A DNA stretch of 42,521 bases from Mycobacterium sp. (GTDB taxonomy: Bacteria > Actinomycetota > Actinomycetes > Mycobacteriales > Mycobacteriaceae): positions 1-42,521 of the forward strand of contig JARLGS010000236.1 in assembly GCA_031292695.1 (NCBI GenBank), written 5' to 3'. The notes beneath the pieces are model-generated. The model ran no database searches. It saw only the letters and a program-made list of their open reading frames with translations, and was not told the origin of the DNA. The translations under genes and the position numbers were made by a program. Shown one piece after another: positions 40,977-42,521 of the stretch. Numbering within the stretch: position 1 is the stretch's first letter; each line of letters opens with the position of its first letter.

Positions 40977-41807
40977 GTGAGCCGTCTGGACGGAAAGGTT
41001 GCCGTCGTCACCGGTGCCGGCAAGGGCATCGGGCGGGGAATCGCCCGCAGGTTCGCCCGCGAGGGCGCCAAGGTGGTCATCGCCGAGTTCGACGCCGACG
41101 CGGGTAAGCAGGTCGCCGAGGACCTCGGTGCGCTCGGCGGCGAGGGCTTGTTCGTGCAGACCGACGTGTCCCGCAAGGCAGACATCGAAGACGCGATCGC
41201 GGCCGCCCAGGAATCCTTCGGTGGTTTGGACATCCTCGTCAACAACGCGATTTCGCTGACCCCGGACGTTCCGTTGGAGCAGAAGACCGACGAGATGTTC
41301 GAGCAGATGCTCGGAGTCGCCCTGTGGAGCGTGTGGTGGGGGATGCAGACCGCGTTCCCCGTCATGAAAGCCGCCGGGGGCGGCCGGATCATCAACTTCT
41401 ATTCGATCGACGCAGACAACGGCAACTGGGTCCATGGTGACTACAACACCGCCAAGGGCGGCGTGCAGGCGCTGACCCGAACGGCCGGTTTCCAGTGGGC
41501 CAGGCACAACATCCTGGTCAACGCGATCGCACCGATCGCCGCATCGGCTGCCTTCGAGGAGATGGTGTCGGCCAATCCTGCACTGCTCGAAGCGGTTCCG
41601 CTGATGATCCCCTGCGGACGGATGGGTGATCCGGAGGAGGACATCGCCCCAGTGGTGGCGTTCCTGGCCAGCGACGAGGCGCGCTTCATCACCGGCGCGA
41701 CCATCCCGGTCGACGGGGGCCTGCACGTGCCTCGGCTGAACACCCGGCCGCCGCACCCCTCGGTCTTCGACCAAACGCCCGGCAGCACCGGGTCCGAACA
41801 AAAGTAA
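40977..41807 (+). CDS. Short-chain dehydrogenase/reductase
   Basis: A 276-residue classical SDR: GAGKGIG (13-19), D63 region for cofactor binding, NNAI in place of NNAG, catalytic S143, Y156 and K160 (YSIDADNGN; GDYNTAKGG), and ITGATIPVDGGLHVPR near the end. An aspartate-containing segment after the second strand (AEFDADAG) favours NAD over NADP. It starts with GTG. It follows the VOC protein and precedes the second Rieske alpha subunit; a dihydrodiol dehydrogenase role for that oxygenase is plausible. Confidence 0.9.
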   Translation: MSRLDGKVAVVTGAGKGIGRGIARRFAREGAKVVIAEFDADAGKQVAEDLGALGGEGLFVQTDVSRKADIEDAIAAAQESFGGLDILVNNAISLTPDVPLEQKTDEMFEQMLGVALWSVWWGMQTAFPVMKAAGGGRIINFYSIDADNGNWVHGDYNTAKGGVQALTRTAGFQWARHNILVNAIAPIAASAAFEEMVSANPALLEAVPLMIPCGRMGDPEEDIAPVVAFLASDEARFITGATIPVDGGLHVPRLNTRPPHPSVFDQTPGSTGSEQK

Positions 41808-41817
41808 GGAGAACATC

Positions 41818-42521
41818 GTGACGATCGACGAGGTGAAACACGCTCGGACCGGACCGGTGCTCGGCGATGGGACTCCGCTGTCAGAGCTGATCGACAAGGA
41901 TTACCGCGAGGTGTCGCTCCGTGTCCTCAACGATCCGGAGCTCTACCAGTTGGAGCTCAAACACCTGTTCGCCAAGGCGTGGACAGTTGTCGCGCACGAG
42001 GACGAGATTCCCAAAGCGCACGACTACGTACTTCGGTATGTCGGCGAGGACCAGGTGATCGTCAGCCGGACCGCTGACGGCGGCATCACGGTCGCCTTGA
42101 ATGTGTGCGCACACCGTGCCGCACGGGTGTGTCGGTTCGAGGCGGGTAATGCCAAGCAGTTCCAATGTCCTTACCACGGGTGGGCATACAAGTCCGACGG
42201 CACGTTCTTGGCGGCACCGATAGGTCGAGAGAACATGCACGGCCTGCTACGCTCGAAGGAGGAGCTCAACCTGGCGCGGGGCCGCGTGGAGACCTACACG
42301 GGGATGGTCTTCGTAACCTTCGATGAGAACGCACCGTCCCTGCGGGACTACCTGGGCCCGATGACTTGGTACTGGGATCTCATGTTCGACCGGACCCGGC
42401 GCGGCATGACAGTCTTGGGCCATCCGCAGCGCTTCATCATTCCCGCCAACTGGAAGAGCGCTGCCGAGCAGTTTGCCGGAGACATCTTCCACACTTTGAC
42501 ACTGCACCGCTCCATGCAGGA
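41818..42521 (+). CDS. Second Rieske dioxygenase alpha subunit, cut by the window end
   Basis: A GTG at 41818 with AAGGAG in front opens a frame that stays open to the last base (234 residues seen). Rieske ligands are C97-x-H99 and C117-x2-H120 (VCAHRAARVC; CPYHGWAY). The mononuclear site begins with D222-I-F-H225-x4-H230, so all motifs expected in this part are present. The remaining ~200 residues with the third iron ligand lie outside the window. It differs from the alpha subunit at 22116 throughout, so it is a separate oxygenase and not a recent duplicate. No beta subunit lies upstream; it may follow beyond the edge. Confidence 0.92.
   Translation, partial: MTIDEVKHARTGPVLGDGTPLSELIDKDYREVSLRVLNDPELYQLELKHLFAKAWTVVAHEDEIPKAHDYVLRYVGEDQVIVSRTADGGITVALNVCAHRAARVCRFEAGNAKQFQCPYHGWAYKSDGTFLAAPIGRENMHGLLRSKEELNLARGRVETYTGMVFVTFDENAPSLRDYLGPMTWYWDLMFDRTRRGMTVLGHPQRFIIPANWKSAAEQFAGDIFHTLTLHRSMQ

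Noticed and set aside
40263..41897. Leftward open frame of 544 codons
   Set aside because: It runs antisense through four well-supported genes (NTF2-like, VOC, SDR, start of Rieske alpha) and has no recognisable domain.

Overview
The window is high-GC DNA with many GTG starts, 1-4 bp ATGA/GTGA gene overlaps, short leaders or none, and two PknE/PknF-style membrane Ser/Thr kinases. This points to an actinobacterium, most likely an environmental Mycobacterium/Mycolicibacterium or a close relative. This is judged from protein motifs and gene style, not from a database search.

Layout. (1) 1-7580 is a patchy, IS-rich stretch. It holds a complete IS1595-family element (145-1174), a frameshifted secreted repeat protein (1496-1964), an intact ABC exporter (2591-4366), a C-terminal scrap of a WD40 protein, an IS1380-family transposase (5110-6507) and a TauD-like dioxygenase whose last codons are frameshifted. 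(2) 7581-14690 is an arsenic-resistance island. A leftward group carries an ArsR-ArsC fusion, an orphan PstS lipoprotein and a CoA-disulfide-reductase-like flavoenzyme. It is followed by a divergent arsR / arsI(cadI) pair, a second arsR, the stump of an aquaporin gene, an ACR3 arsenite pump, and a serine resolvase with GTCTCA repeats in front of it. (3) 14792-18200 holds two divergent Ser/Thr kinases; the second has its extracellular domain thrown out of frame at a C5 run. (4) 18357-20640 is debris: an IS3-type orfA remnant and a quinone-oxidoreductase pseudogene, with one intact NTF2-like gene between them. (5) 19205-42521 is a large aromatic-compound catabolic cluster that runs off the right edge.

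How the catabolic genes may fit together. A Rieske dioxygenase (alpha, beta) with a ferredoxin reductase here and a separate [3Fe-4S] ferredoxin 11 kb away would make a cis-dihydrodiol. An SDR would rearomatise it. A BphC-type extradiol dioxygenase would open the ring, and an aldehyde dehydrogenase, 4-oxalocrotonate tautomerase and decarboxylase/hydratase would process the product. Two decarboxylase-type proteins (Pht5-like and ACMSD-like) suggest carboxylated aromatic intermediates. A bicupin ring-cleavage dioxygenase overlapping a PhdJ-like hydratase-aldolase looks like the hydroxynaphthoate branch of phenanthrene-type pathways. A second module (38307 onward) has an HsaA-like flavin monooxygenase, two NTF2-like proteins, a VOC protein, an SDR and a second Rieske alpha subunit cut by the window end. 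IclR and MarR regulators lie inside the cluster, and a 24-bp palindrome is shared by the promoters at 19215 and 38204.

No rRNA, tRNA or CRISPR array was recognised. Frameshifts at short homopolymers occur at several loci, so some 'broken' genes may be sequence errors.
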